DNA of 64,000 bases from Ornithinimicrobium cerasi. Lineage in GTDB: Bacteria > Actinomycetota > Actinomycetes > Actinomycetales > Dermatophilaceae. The notes under the pieces are model-generated. The model was given only the letters and a program-made list of their open reading frames with translations, did not search any database and was not told where the DNA came from. The stretch is from positions 62,001-126,000 of the forward strand of contig NZ_QZMN01000005.1 in NCBI RefSeq assembly GCF_003702705.1. The letters are read 5' to 3'. Shown here piece after piece: positions 15,517 through 23,086 of the stretch; within the stretch, counting starts at the first letter, position 1; each line of letters opens with the position of its first letter. The translations under genes and the position numbers were made by a program.

Positions 15517-16776
15517 GTGACCGCTGACGTCGTCGTCCTGGGGCTGGGGTATGTCGGCCTCCCGCTGGCGCAGGAGGCGACCCGTGCGGGTCACAAGGTG
15601 CTGGGGTTCGACATCAACCAGGGGGTGGTCGACGCGCTGAACGCGGGGCGCTCGCACGTGGACGACCTCTCGGCCGACGACGTCGCGGGGATGGTCGCGG
15701 AGGGGTTCGAGGCGACGACGCAGGAGTCGCGGATCGCCGAGGCCGGGGTCGCGGTGATCTGCGTCCCGACGCCGCTGTCCGACGACGGTGGGCCGGACCT
15801 GCGGGCGGTGGAGGCGGCGGTGGACGCGGTGGCGCGCAACCTGCGCCCCGGGATGCTGGTGGTGCTGGAGTCGACCACCTACCCGGGCACGACGGACGAG
15901 GTGGTGCGGCCCCGGCTGGAGGCGGGCGGTCTGGTCGCGGGGAAGGACTTCCACCTCGCCTTCTCACCGGAGCGGATCGACCCGGGCAACGAGCGGTTCG
16001 GCGCGAAGAACACCCCGAAGGTGGTGGGCGGGCACACGCCGGGGTGCGCCGAGGCGGCGGCGGCGTTCTACGGCTCGTTCGTGGACACGGTGGTGCGGGC
16101 CAAGGGCACGCGGGAGGCGGAGACGGCCAAGCTGCTGGAGAACACCTACCGGCACATCAACATCGCACTGGTCAACGAGATGACCCGGTTCTGCCACGAG
16201 CTGGGGATCGACCTGTGGGACGTCATCGACGCGGCGAGCTCCAAGCCGTTCGGGTTCCAGGCGTTCTACCCGGGCCCGGGGGTGGGTGGGCACTGCATCC
16301 CGATCGACCCGAACTACCTGTCCCACAACGTGCGGGCCCGGCTGGGCTACCCGTTCCGGTTCGTGGAGCTGGCCCAGGAGATCAACTCGCAGATGCCGGC
16401 CTACGTGGTCAGCCGTGCCCAGGACCTGCTCAACGAGCAGGGCCGGGCGATGAACGGCTCGACCGTGCTGCTGCTGGGGGTCACGTACAAGCCGGACATC
16501 GCCGACCAGCGCGAGTCCCCGGCGGTGCCGCTGGCCCGGCAGCTGGCGGCCAAGGGCGCGGTCGTGCGCTACCACGACCCGCACGTCACCGACTGGCGCT
16601 CCGTCCCGACCGCCGAGCGGGTCGAGGACGCGGCGGCGGGTGTCGCCGAGGCCGACCTGACGATCCTGGTCCAGAACCACCGCGACTACGACGTCGACGC
16701 CCTCGCCGCAGCCTCCCGGCTGTTCTTCGACACCCGGGGCAAGGTCACCGACGGGCCGGGGGTCCACCGGCTGTGA
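15517..16776 (+). CDS. UDP-N-acetylhexosamine dehydrogenase (nucleotide-sugar dehydrogenase)
   Basis: A 419-residue NAD-dependent, four-electron dehydrogenase that oxidises C6 of a UDP-sugar to the uronic acid. The N-terminal Rossmann motif VVVLGLGYVGLPLAQEA, the catalytic Cys260 in GVGGHCIPIDP, and ENTYRHINIALVNEMTRFCHELGIDLWDVI are all present. The sequence is closer to the WecC/WbpA/TviB group, which act on UDP-ManNAc or UDP-GlcNAc, than to UDP-glucose dehydrogenase, which is encoded separately at 19707. Pairing with wecB favours UDP-ManNAcA formation. The GTG at 15517 follows GAGGAG. It is the first gene of a four-gene rightward operon. Confidence 0.9.
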   Translation: MTADVVVLGLGYVGLPLAQEATRAGHKVLGFDINQGVVDALNAGRSHVDDLSADDVAGMVAEGFEATTQESRIAEAGVAVICVPTPLSDDGGPDLRAVEAAVDAVARNLRPGMLVVLESTTYPGTTDEVVRPRLEAGGLVAGKDFHLAFSPERIDPGNERFGAKNTPKVVGGHTPGCAEAAAAFYGSFVDTVVRAKGTREAETAKLLENTYRHINIALVNEMTRFCHELGIDLWDVIDAASSKPFGFQAFYPGPGVGGHCIPIDPNYLSHNVRARLGYPFRFVELAQEINSQMPAYVVSRAQDLLNEQGRAMNGSTVLLLGVTYKPDIADQRESPAVPLARQLAAKGAVVRYHDPHVTDWRSVPTAERVEDAAAGVAEADLTILVQNHRDYDVDALAAASRLFFDTRGKVTDGPGVHRL

Positions 16777-17681
16777 CCGCAGGGGGTGCGGGCGGACCTC
16801 TCCCACCGGTGCTGTCCGCCGAGGAGGCCGCCGCGCTCGCCCGTCGTCACGGGCTGCGCCAGGTCGGGCTGCGGCCCACCCTGCCGGCCTACCTGCGCGA
16901 CGTCTGGGGCCACCGCCACCTGATGTGGTCGATGGCCAAGGGCGAGTTCCTCAGCCAGCACCAGGACAACTACCTGGGCATCCTCTGGGCGGTCATCAAC
17001 CCGATCCTGCTGGGCGTCTCCTACTACCTCATCTTCGGCGTCCTGCTCGACCTGCGGCGCGACGTCGAGAACTTCGTCAGCTTCCTCACCATCGGCCTGT
17101 TCACCTTCACGCTCATCTCCGCGGCGCTCACCTCCGGGTCGAAGGCGGTGCTCGGCAAGGTCGGGATGATGCGGGCGCTGTCCTTCCCGCGCGTGCTGCT
17201 GCCGGTCGTCGTCGTCCTCGCCGAGCTGGTCTCGAGCCTGCCGGCCTTCGCGGTGCTGCTCGGGATCGCGGTGGTCAGCGGCGAGCCGGTCACGCTGAAG
17301 TGGCTGCTCTTCCCGGTCTCGCTGGTCATCGTGTCGGTGATGGGCCTGGGGATGTCGATGATCGCCGCCCGGGTGGTGCACGCGTGGCGGGACACGGCCA
17401 ACCTCGTGCCGCTCCTCGTGCGGCTGCTCCGCTACGTGTCCGGCGTGTTCTTCTCGATCCCCGCGCGGCTGGCCGCCGTCGACGGGGTCCCGGTGGTCGT
17501 CTCGGTGGCGCTGCAGTACCAACCGGCGGCGGTCGCCCTCGACGTCGTGCGCGAGACGCTGATGGCCAGCTACCCGCTGCAGTGGCAGACGTGGACGGCG
17601 GCGAGCGGGTGGGCGCTGCTGTTCCTCGTCGGCGGCTTCCTGCTGTTCTGGCGGGGGGAGGGGACCTATGGCCGTGCCTGA
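16773..17681 (+). CDS. ABC-2 type polysaccharide export permease (Wzm/TagG-like)
   Basis: A 302-residue integral membrane protein with about six helices after a cytoplasmic N-terminus. The segment WSMAKGEFLSQHQDNYLGILWAVINPILL is the conserved amphipathic interface of ABC-2 O-antigen and teichoic acid exporters. The C-terminal helices and the YQPAAVALDVVRETLM stretch also fit. It starts at a GTG overlapping the dehydrogenase stop (GTGA), and its end overlaps the ATPase gene by 14 nt. With that ATPase it would form the transporter that moves the lipid-linked polymer across the membrane. Confidence 0.92.
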   Translation: MTAGGAGGPLPPVLSAEEAAALARRHGLRQVGLRPTLPAYLRDVWGHRHLMWSMAKGEFLSQHQDNYLGILWAVINPILLGVSYYLIFGVLLDLRRDVENFVSFLTIGLFTFTLISAALTSGSKAVLGKVGMMRALSFPRVLLPVVVVLAELVSSLPAFAVLLGIAVVSGEPVTLKWLLFPVSLVIVSVMGLGMSMIAARVVHAWRDTANLVPLLVRLLRYVSGVFFSIPARLAAVDGVPVVVSVALQYQPAAVALDVVRETLMASYPLQWQTWTAASGWALLFLVGGFLLFWRGEGTYGRA

Positions 17682-18561
17682 GACCGACGCGCCGCCCGCG
17701 GGCCCGGGCGACCCGTCGGTCGTCGTCTCCCACGTCGACATCACCTACCGCGTCTACGGGTCGGGCGTGGACGCGCAGGAGGACGAGGAGTCCGCCCTGC
17801 GCCGGCTGCTCACCCGGGGCACCCGGGGGATGGGCGTGCGCGAGGTCCCGGCCGTCCGGGACGTCTCCTTCGTCGCCCACCGCGGCGAGTCGATCGGGAT
17901 CATCGGGCGCAACGGCTCCGGGAAGTCGACCCTGCTGCGCTCGATCGCCGGTCTCGTCCCGCCGACGGCCGGCTCGATCTGGCTCGGCGGGCGGGCCGCG
18001 CTGCTCGGCGTGGGTGCGGTCCTGCTCCCCAAGCTCAGCGGCCGGCGCAACGTGATGATCGGCGCCCAGGCCATGGGCCTGTCGCCGCGCGAGGTCCGCG
18101 ACCGGATGGAGGAGATCGTCGACTTCGCCGACATCGGCCGGTTCATCGACCTGCCGATGAACTCCTACTCCTCGGGCATGGCCGCCCGTCTGCGGTTCGC
18201 CATCTCCACCGCCGTCGTGCCGGACATCCTCGTCGTCGACGAGGCGCTCGCCACCGGCGACGCGGCGTTCCGCGAGCGCGCGCAGGAGCGGATCGAGCAG
18301 ATCCGCCGGGAGGCCGGGACGATCTTCGTCGTCAGCCACAACAGCGGCACCATCACCGAGATGTGCACGCGGGCGCTGTGGATGGACCACGGGCGGCTCG
18401 TGGCGGACGGGGTGCCCGGCCCGGTGGTGGGCCTCTACTCGCGCAAGTACGGCAAGTACCGCGAGCGCTGGGACCAGGCCAGGATCGTGGGGTCCGACGT
18501 GGGGCCCGAGGACGACGTCCCGCCCGCGGGGGCCGCGGGCGGGACGTCCGGGCGACGATGA
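17668..18561 (+). CDS. ABC transporter ATP-binding protein for polysaccharide export (Wzt/TagH-like)
   Basis: A 297-residue nucleotide-binding subunit. Walker A is IGRNGSGKST (about residues 79-87), the signature region is NSYSSGMAARLRFAI, Walker B is DILVVDEALATGD, and the H-loop is VVSHNSG. The N-terminal HVDITYRVYGSGVDAQEDEESALRRLL is the extended A-loop typical of polysaccharide exporters. There is no long C-terminal carbohydrate-binding domain like that of E. coli O8/O9a Wzt, so substrate recognition probably resembles TagH-type or O2a-type systems. Co-translated with the permease and the downstream glycosyltransferase. Confidence 0.94.
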   Translation: MAVPETDAPPAGPGDPSVVVSHVDITYRVYGSGVDAQEDEESALRRLLTRGTRGMGVREVPAVRDVSFVAHRGESIGIIGRNGSGKSTLLRSIAGLVPPTAGSIWLGGRAALLGVGAVLLPKLSGRRNVMIGAQAMGLSPREVRDRMEEIVDFADIGRFIDLPMNSYSSGMAARLRFAISTAVVPDILVVDEALATGDAAFRERAQERIEQIRREAGTIFVVSHNSGTITEMCTRALWMDHGRLVADGVPGPVVGLYSRKYGKYRERWDQARIVGSDVGPEDDVPPAGAAGGTSGRR

Positions 18562-19688
18562 GCCGCTCCGTCCTCGTCCTCACCGTCGTCCACCACCCCG
18601 AGGACGCCCGCGTCCGGCACCGGCAGATCGCCGCGCTCCTCGCGGAGGGCTGGCAGGTCACCTACGCCGCGCCCTGGCGGGGCTACGGGTTGACCCCGCC
18701 CGACGGCATACCCGGCCTGACCGCCGTCGACGTCGCCCGCGCGCGCGGGCGCCACCGGGTCCGCGCCCAGCGGGACGGCCGTCGGGTGCTGCGGGACCTT
18801 GGCCCGCGGCACGACGTGATCCTCCTGCACGACCCCGAGCTGCTGCCCGCCGCCGCAGGGCTGCGCGGGCTGCCGCCCGTGGTGTGGGACGTGCACGAGG
18901 ACACCGCCGCGGCGGTCGAGGTGCGCGGCTGGATCCCGCGTCCCCTGCGGGCGGTGGCCCGGGGCGGGGTCCGCGTCGCCGAGCTCTGGGCGGAGCGTCA
19001 CCTCATCCTCATGCTGGCCGACGAGGGGTATGCCGCACGGTTCCGGCGCGAGCACGCGGTCGTCCCCAACACCACCGCCGTGGACCGCCACCCGGTGCGC
19101 GCGGGACGCCGGGACGAGCGCGGACGGCACCGGGTCGTCTACCTGGGCAGCGTGACGATGGAGCGCGGCGCGCCGGAGATGGCCGTGGTCGGGCGCGAGC
19201 TGCGCGAGCGCACCGACGGGCAGGTGGTGCTCGAGGTGCTGGGCCCCGCGCACGGTCCGGCGGAGGGGCTGCTGCGGCGGGCCGTCGGGGCCGGCGACCT
19301 GGAGTGGCGCGGGTTCGTGCCCAACGACGAGGCGCTGCGCCGGGTGGACGGCGCGCTCGCGGGGCTGTCGCTGCTGCACGACGAGAGCAACTTCCGCCCG
19401 AGCATGCCGACGAAGATCGTCGAGTACCTCGCCCACGCGGTCCCCGTCATCACGACCCCGCTGCCGGCGGCGGAGTCGCTGGTGCGGCGCAGCCGGGGCG
19501 GGGTGGTGGTGCCCTTCGGCGACACCCGGCAGACGATCGAGCAGCTCCTGGCCTGGCACGCCGACCCGCGCGAGGCCGCCCGGACCGGCGCCCGCGGCCA
19601 CCGTCTCGTGGCCGCCGAGCTGGACTGGGCCGCCCGCTCGGGCGACTTCGTCGTGGCGCTCGAGCGCGCCGCCGCCTCCCGCCCCTGA
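18558..19688 (+). CDS. GT4-like glycosyltransferase at the end of the export operon
   Basis: A 376-residue GT-B protein. The N-terminus SVLVLTVVHHPEDARVRHRQIAALLAEGWQVTYAAPW is the acceptor-side Rossmann fold. The second domain has HRVVYLGSVTMERGAPEMAVVGREL, GDLEWRGFVPNDEALRRV and the donor-site SNFRPSMPTKIVEYLAHAVPVITTPLPAA. The ATG at 18558 overlaps the ATPase stop (ATGA). It most likely adds a sugar to the exported polymer or its linkage unit. The next gene, ugd, runs in the opposite direction 18 nt away. Confidence 0.87.
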   Translation: MSRSVLVLTVVHHPEDARVRHRQIAALLAEGWQVTYAAPWRGYGLTPPDGIPGLTAVDVARARGRHRVRAQRDGRRVLRDLGPRHDVILLHDPELLPAAAGLRGLPPVVWDVHEDTAAAVEVRGWIPRPLRAVARGGVRVAELWAERHLILMLADEGYAARFRREHAVVPNTTAVDRHPVRAGRRDERGRHRVVYLGSVTMERGAPEMAVVGRELRERTDGQVVLEVLGPAHGPAEGLLRRAVGAGDLEWRGFVPNDEALRRVDGALAGLSLLHDESNFRPSMPTKIVEYLAHAVPVITTPLPAAESLVRRSRGGVVVPFGDTRQTIEQLLAWHADPREAARTGARGHRLVAAELDWAARSGDFVVALERAAASRP

Positions 19689-19706
19689 GCGGTGGGCGGG
19701 GGCGGG

Positions 19707-20873
19707 TCAGTCGCGGCCGTAGAGGTCGCGGGTGTAGAGCTTGGGGCCGAAGGAGCGGGCGGTGTCGTCGAGGCGGTTGGCGATGATGCGGTCGGCCCGG
19801 TCGGTGAAGGTGTCGAGGTCGCGGACGACGGTGGCGCCCTGGAAGGTGTCCTGGGTCAGGGCCGGTTCGTAGATGACGATGTCGATGCCGCGGGCCTGGA
19901 GACGGGACATGACGCCCTGGATGGAGGAGGCGCGGAAGTTGTCCGAGCCGGCCTTCATGATGAGGCGGTAGATGCCGACGGTGGCGGGCTGGGCGGCGGC
20001 GATGTCGGAGGCGATGAAGTCCATCCGGGTGGTGTTGGCGTCGACGATGGCGGTGATGAGGGTCTGGGGCACGTCGCCGTAGTTGGCCAGGAGCTGGCGG
20101 GTGTCCTTGGGCAGGCAGTAGCCGCCGTAGCCGAAGGAGGGGTTGTTGTAGTGCCCGCCGATGCGGGGGTCCAGGCCGACGCCCTCGATGATCTGGCGGG
20201 TGTCGAGGCCGCGGGTGGCGGCGTAGGTGTCGAGCTCGTTGAAGTAGGCGACGCGCATGGCGAGGTAGGTGTTGGCGAACAGCTTGATGGCCTCGGCCTC
20301 GGTGGAGCCGGTGAGCAGGACGGGGACGTCCTTGTCCAGGGCTCCCTCCAGCAGCAGGTCGGCGATGAGCCGCCCCGCCTCGCCGGTGTCGCCGACGATG
20401 ATGCGCGAGGGGTGGAGGTTGTCGTGCAGGGCCCGGCCCTCGCGGAGGAACTCGGGGGAGAAGAGGATCGTGGTGCCCGGGTGGGTCTCGCGCAGCCGCT
20501 CGGTGTAGCCCACGGGGATGGTCGACTTGATGACGATCGTGGCCCGCGGGGCGTGCTCGAGCACGCTGGCCAGGACGGCCTCCACGGAAGAGGTGTCGAA
20601 GAAGTTGGTCTCGGTGTCGTAGTCGGTCGGGGTGGCGATGACGACGACCTGCGCGCCGGCGTAGGCGTCGGCCGGGTCGGTCGTCGCGCGCAGGCCCAGG
20701 TGGTTGTGGGCCAGGTAGTCCTCGAGCTCGGGGTCCACGATCGGGGAGATCCGGTCGTTGATCAGGGCGACCTTCTCGGCGTTGATGTCCAGCGCGACGA
20801 CCTCGTGGTGCTGGGCCAGGATCACGGCGTTGGACAGACCCACGTAACCGGTGCCGGCGATCGCGATCTTCAT
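19707..20873 (-). CDS. ugd: UDP-glucose 6-dehydrogenase
   Basis: A 388-residue enzyme oxidising UDP-glucose to UDP-glucuronate with 2 NAD+. The N-terminus [25 protein letters not shown] is the NAD-binding Rossmann fold. [41 protein letters not shown] and the catalytic Cys253 in [12 protein letters not shown] are all conserved. The length equals the 388-residue E. coli-type enzyme. AAGGAG precedes the ATG at 20871-20873 by 6 nt. It supplies a second uronic-acid precursor to the surface-glycan locus. Confidence 0.95.
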   Translation of the reverse strand: MKIAIAGTGYVGLSNAVILAQHHEVVALDINAEKVALINDRISPIVDPELEDYLAHNHLGLRATTDPADAYAGAQVVVIATPTDYDTETNFFDTSSVEAVLASVLEHAPRATIVIKSTIPVGYTERLRETHPGTTILFSPEFLREGRALHDNLHPSRIIVGDTGEAGRLIADLLLEGALDKDVPVLLTGSTEAEAIKLFANTYLAMRVAYFNELDTYAATRGLDTRQIIEGVGLDPRIGGHYNNPSFGYGGYCLPKDTRQLLANYGDVPQTLITAIVDANTTRMDFIASDIAAAQPATVGIYRLIMKAGSDNFRASSIQGVMSRLQARGIDIVIYEPALTQDTFQGATVVRDLDTFTDRADRIIANRLDDTARSFGPKLYTRDLYGRD

Positions 20874-21001
20874 GGAGCTCCTTGCGGGTGGTCGGGACCG
20901 GCCAAGTATGGCGTGCCGGCGTGAGAGGCAGATTAGGCGGCTCGCGCCGGCTCCCGGTAAAGTGAGGGGGTTCGCCCGACCTTCCCGCGGCACCCGTGTG
21001 C

Positions 21002-21010
21002 TGTGGACAA
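21002..21010 (-). promoter_or_regulatory. DnaA box upstream of rpsF
   Basis: TGTGGACAA on the + strand is TTGTCCACA on the opposite strand, the high-GC actinobacterial form of the DnaA box. It lies about 114 bp before rpsF, in the promoter region of the operon that encodes SSB. The same exact 9-mer occurs twice upstream of dnaB. Confidence 0.6.
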
Positions 21011-21075
21011 CCCCGGCTCGACCGTCCCGGTCGTGGCAGGGTGGGGCCAGGTGAGCGCACGTATGTAGCCCTCCT

Positions 21076-21094
21076 GTCACGGAGAGACCGTGAC
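21076..21094 (+). promoter_or_regulatory. Stem-loop in the rpsF leader, candidate S6:S18 autoregulatory site
   Basis: GTCACGG (21076-21082) pairs perfectly with CCGTGAC (21088-21094) around AGAGA. It lies 13 nt before the strong Shine-Dalgarno AAGGAGGT. Leaders of rpsF operons in many bacteria bind the S6:S18 complex through a hairpin with an unpaired CCG. A hairpin containing CCG is visible here, but the exact bulge is not established. Confidence 0.5.
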
Positions 21095-21123
21095 CGCCAA
21101 GACCGAAGGAGGTGGGTTCACGC

Positions 21124-21411
21124 ATGCGTCACTACGAGATGATGATCATCCTCGACCCCGAGACCGACGAGCGTAACCTCCAGGCCAACCTGGAGAAGCT
21201 GCTCGCCGTCGTGCCGAAGGACGGGGGCACCGTCGACGAGATCGACGTCCTCGGCCGCCGCCGGCTCGCGTACGAGATCAAGAAGCAGGCCGAGGGCATC
21301 TACGCGGTCGTCCAGATGACCGCCGAGCCCGCGACCGCCCAGGAGCTGGACCGTCAGCTCGGTCTCAACGAGACCGTGCTGCGCACCAAGCTGCTCCGTC
21401 GCGACGCCTGA
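21124..21411 (+). CDS. rpsF: 30S ribosomal protein S6
   Basis: A 95-residue S6. [16 protein letters not shown], the [23 protein letters not shown] core and the C-terminal [13 protein letters not shown] are all family-typical. The ATG at 21124 is set by a near-perfect Shine-Dalgarno AAGGAGGT with 8-nt spacing. It is the first gene of the conserved rpsF-ssb-rpsR-rplI operon. S6 binds the 30S platform together with S18, encoded downstream. Confidence 0.97.
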   Translation: MRHYEMMIILDPETDERNLQANLEKLLAVVPKDGGTVDEIDVLGRRRLAYEIKKQAEGIYAVVQMTAEPATAQELDRQLGLNETVLRTKLLRRDA

Positions 21412-21451
21412 GTCGCACCCCACCCACGGATCACGGATCAAGGACGACAAC

Positions 21452-22099
21452 ATGGCCGGAGAGACCCCCATCACCGTCGTCGGCAACCTGACCGCCGACC
21501 CCGAGCTCCGCTTCACCCCCAGCGGTGCGGCCGTCGCCAACTTCACGGTGGCGTCCACCCCGCGGCAGTTCGACCGTCAGGCCAACGAGTTCAAGGACGG
21601 CGAGACGCTGTTCATGCGCTGCTCGGTCTGGCGTGAGGCGGCGGAGCACGCGACGGAGTCGCTGCACCGCGGTGACCGCGTGCTCGTCACCGGTCGCTTG
21701 GTGTCCCGCTCCTGGCAGACGCCGGAGGGCGAGAACCGGACCGTCATGGAGATGCAGGTCGACGAGGTCGGCCCGTCCCTCCGCTACGCGACGGCCCAGG
21801 TGACCAAGGCGCAGCGTGCTGCCAACGCCGGCGGCGACTGGAACCGGCAGGGCGGCCAGCCCTCCGGAGGTCAGGGTGGCCAGGGCGGCTGGAACACCCA
21901 GGGCGGCGGCCAGCAGGGCGGTGCGCCCGCGGGCCAGCAGCCCGGCGCCCAGCCTGCGGGCGGCCAGCCCGCGGGTGGCCAGCAGTCCGGCCAGCGCGCT
22001 CCCGAGTCCGACCCGTGGGCCACCGGCGGTGCCTCCGGCGCCGGCGGCAAGGGTGGTGGCTGGGGCGGGGCCCCGTCCTACGACGAGCCCCCGTTCTGA
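21452..22099 (+). CDS. ssb: Single-stranded DNA-binding protein
   Basis: A 215-residue SSB. Residues 1-115 are the OB fold ([59 protein letters not shown]). A long Gly/Gln-rich disordered linker with imperfect QQGG/PAGGQ repeats follows. The acidic tip ends YDEPPF, the docking peptide for replication and repair partners. It lies 40 nt after rpsF with no visible separate terminator. As in other actinobacteria, it is embedded in the ribosomal operon and is the replicative SSB. Confidence 0.97.
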   Translation: MAGETPITVVGNLTADPELRFTPSGAAVANFTVASTPRQFDRQANEFKDGETLFMRCSVWREAAEHATESLHRGDRVLVTGRLVSRSWQTPEGENRTVMEMQVDEVGPSLRYATAQVTKAQRAANAGGDWNRQGGQPSGGQGGQGGWNTQGGGQQGGAPAGQQPGAQPAGGQPAGGQQSGQRAPESDPWATGGASGAGGKGGGWGGAPSYDEPPF

Positions 22100-22215
22100 C
22101 CCACTGACCCACCGCCGTGGTGGCGGCCGAGCGATCGGTCGACGGCACGGCATACCTGCAGGAACAACCCATCCCGAGCTCTGCTCGGGCTCTCACGAAA
22201 GGGGAGAGCACCACG

Positions 22216-22452
22216 ATGGCCAAGCCCGTTGTGCGTAAGCCCAAGAAGAAGGCGAACCCGCTGAAGTCCGCCAAGATCGAGGCGATCGACTACAAGGACA
22301 CCGCGCTGCTGCGCAAGTTCATCTCCGACCGCGGCAAGATCCGCGCGCGTCGCGTGACCGGCGTCTCCGTCCAGGAGCAGCGCCGCATCGCCAACGCGGT
22401 CAAGAACGCCCGCGAGATGGCGCTGCTGCCCTACTCCAGCTCGGCTCGCTGA
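22216..22452 (+). CDS. rpsR: 30S ribosomal protein S18, cysteine-free form
   Basis: A 78-residue S18 with the core [50 protein letters not shown]. The N-terminal [16 protein letters not shown] occupies the position where many actinobacterial S18 proteins carry a CxxC zinc ribbon. No Cys is present, so this is a zinc-independent (C-minus) S18. The start ATG at 22216 follows AAAGGGGAG. A 116-nt spacer separates it from ssb and contains one GGCATACC octamer. Confidence 0.96.
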   Translation: MAKPVVRKPKKKANPLKSAKIEAIDYKDTALLRKFISDRGKIRARRVTGVSVQEQRRIANAVKNAREMALLPYSSSAR

Positions 22453-22480
22453 GCCGGATCAGCCGAAAGGAACAATCACC

Positions 22481-22927
22481 ATGAAGCTGATTCTCACCCA
22501 GCCCGTCTCGGGACTCGGGAACGCCGGTGACGTCGTCGACGTCAAGGACGGCTACGCCCGCAACTTCCTGCTGCCCCGCAAGGTGGCGACCGCCTGGACC
22601 AAGGGCGGCCAGAAGCAGGTCGACGCGATCACCCAGGGCCGCACCAAGCGTGCCCTGAAGACCGCCGAGGACGCCTCGGCGGCCAGGGCGAGCCTGCAGG
22701 GCACCACCGTCACCGTCCCCGCGCGGGCCGGTGCGGGCGGTCGCCTCTTCGGCGCCGTCACCCCCAGCGAGATCGCCGACGCGATCGTCGCGTCCGGCGG
22801 CCCGCAGGTCGACAAGCGCCGCATCGAGGTCTCGGCCCCGATCCGCACCGTCGGCACCCACACCGTCCACGTGCGCCTGCACGAGGACGTCTCGGCGGAC
22901 GTCACGGTCAACGTCGTCGCCGCCTGA
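22481..22927 (+). CDS. rplI: 50S ribosomal protein L9
   Basis: A 148-residue L9. The N-terminal domain reads [36 protein letters not shown], the classic L9 signature. A connecting helix leads to the C-terminal domain ([40 protein letters not shown]). AAAGGAAC precedes the ATG. It is the last gene of the operon, followed by a strong hairpin. In many actinobacteria dnaB follows directly; here it is about 10.4 kb away. Confidence 0.97.
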   Translation: MKLILTQPVSGLGNAGDVVDVKDGYARNFLLPRKVATAWTKGGQKQVDAITQGRTKRALKTAEDASAARASLQGTTVTVPARAGAGGRLFGAVTPSEIADAIVASGGPQVDKRRIEVSAPIRTVGTHTVHVRLHEDVSADVTVNVVAA

Positions 22928-22962
22928 GAGCACCCCGCTCAGGCGCAGTCACCAGACCGGCC

Positions 22963-22994
22963 GGCCCCGGCACCACACCCGCGGTGCCGGGGCC
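22963..22994 (+). terminator. GC-rich terminator hairpin after rplI
   Basis: A perfect 12-bp stem, GGCCCCGGCACC with GGTGCCGGGGCC, and an 8-nt loop, 36 nt after the rplI stop. There is no U tract, as is usual in high-GC actinobacteria. Confidence 0.85.
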
Positions 22995-23086
22995 GTCCCG
23001 TACCCCGCGCCGGGGCGGGCCGAGGACCTCCGTCCTCCCGGTAGGATTGCGGGACACATCACCAAGCGCCGCGGAGGAGGGCCTAC

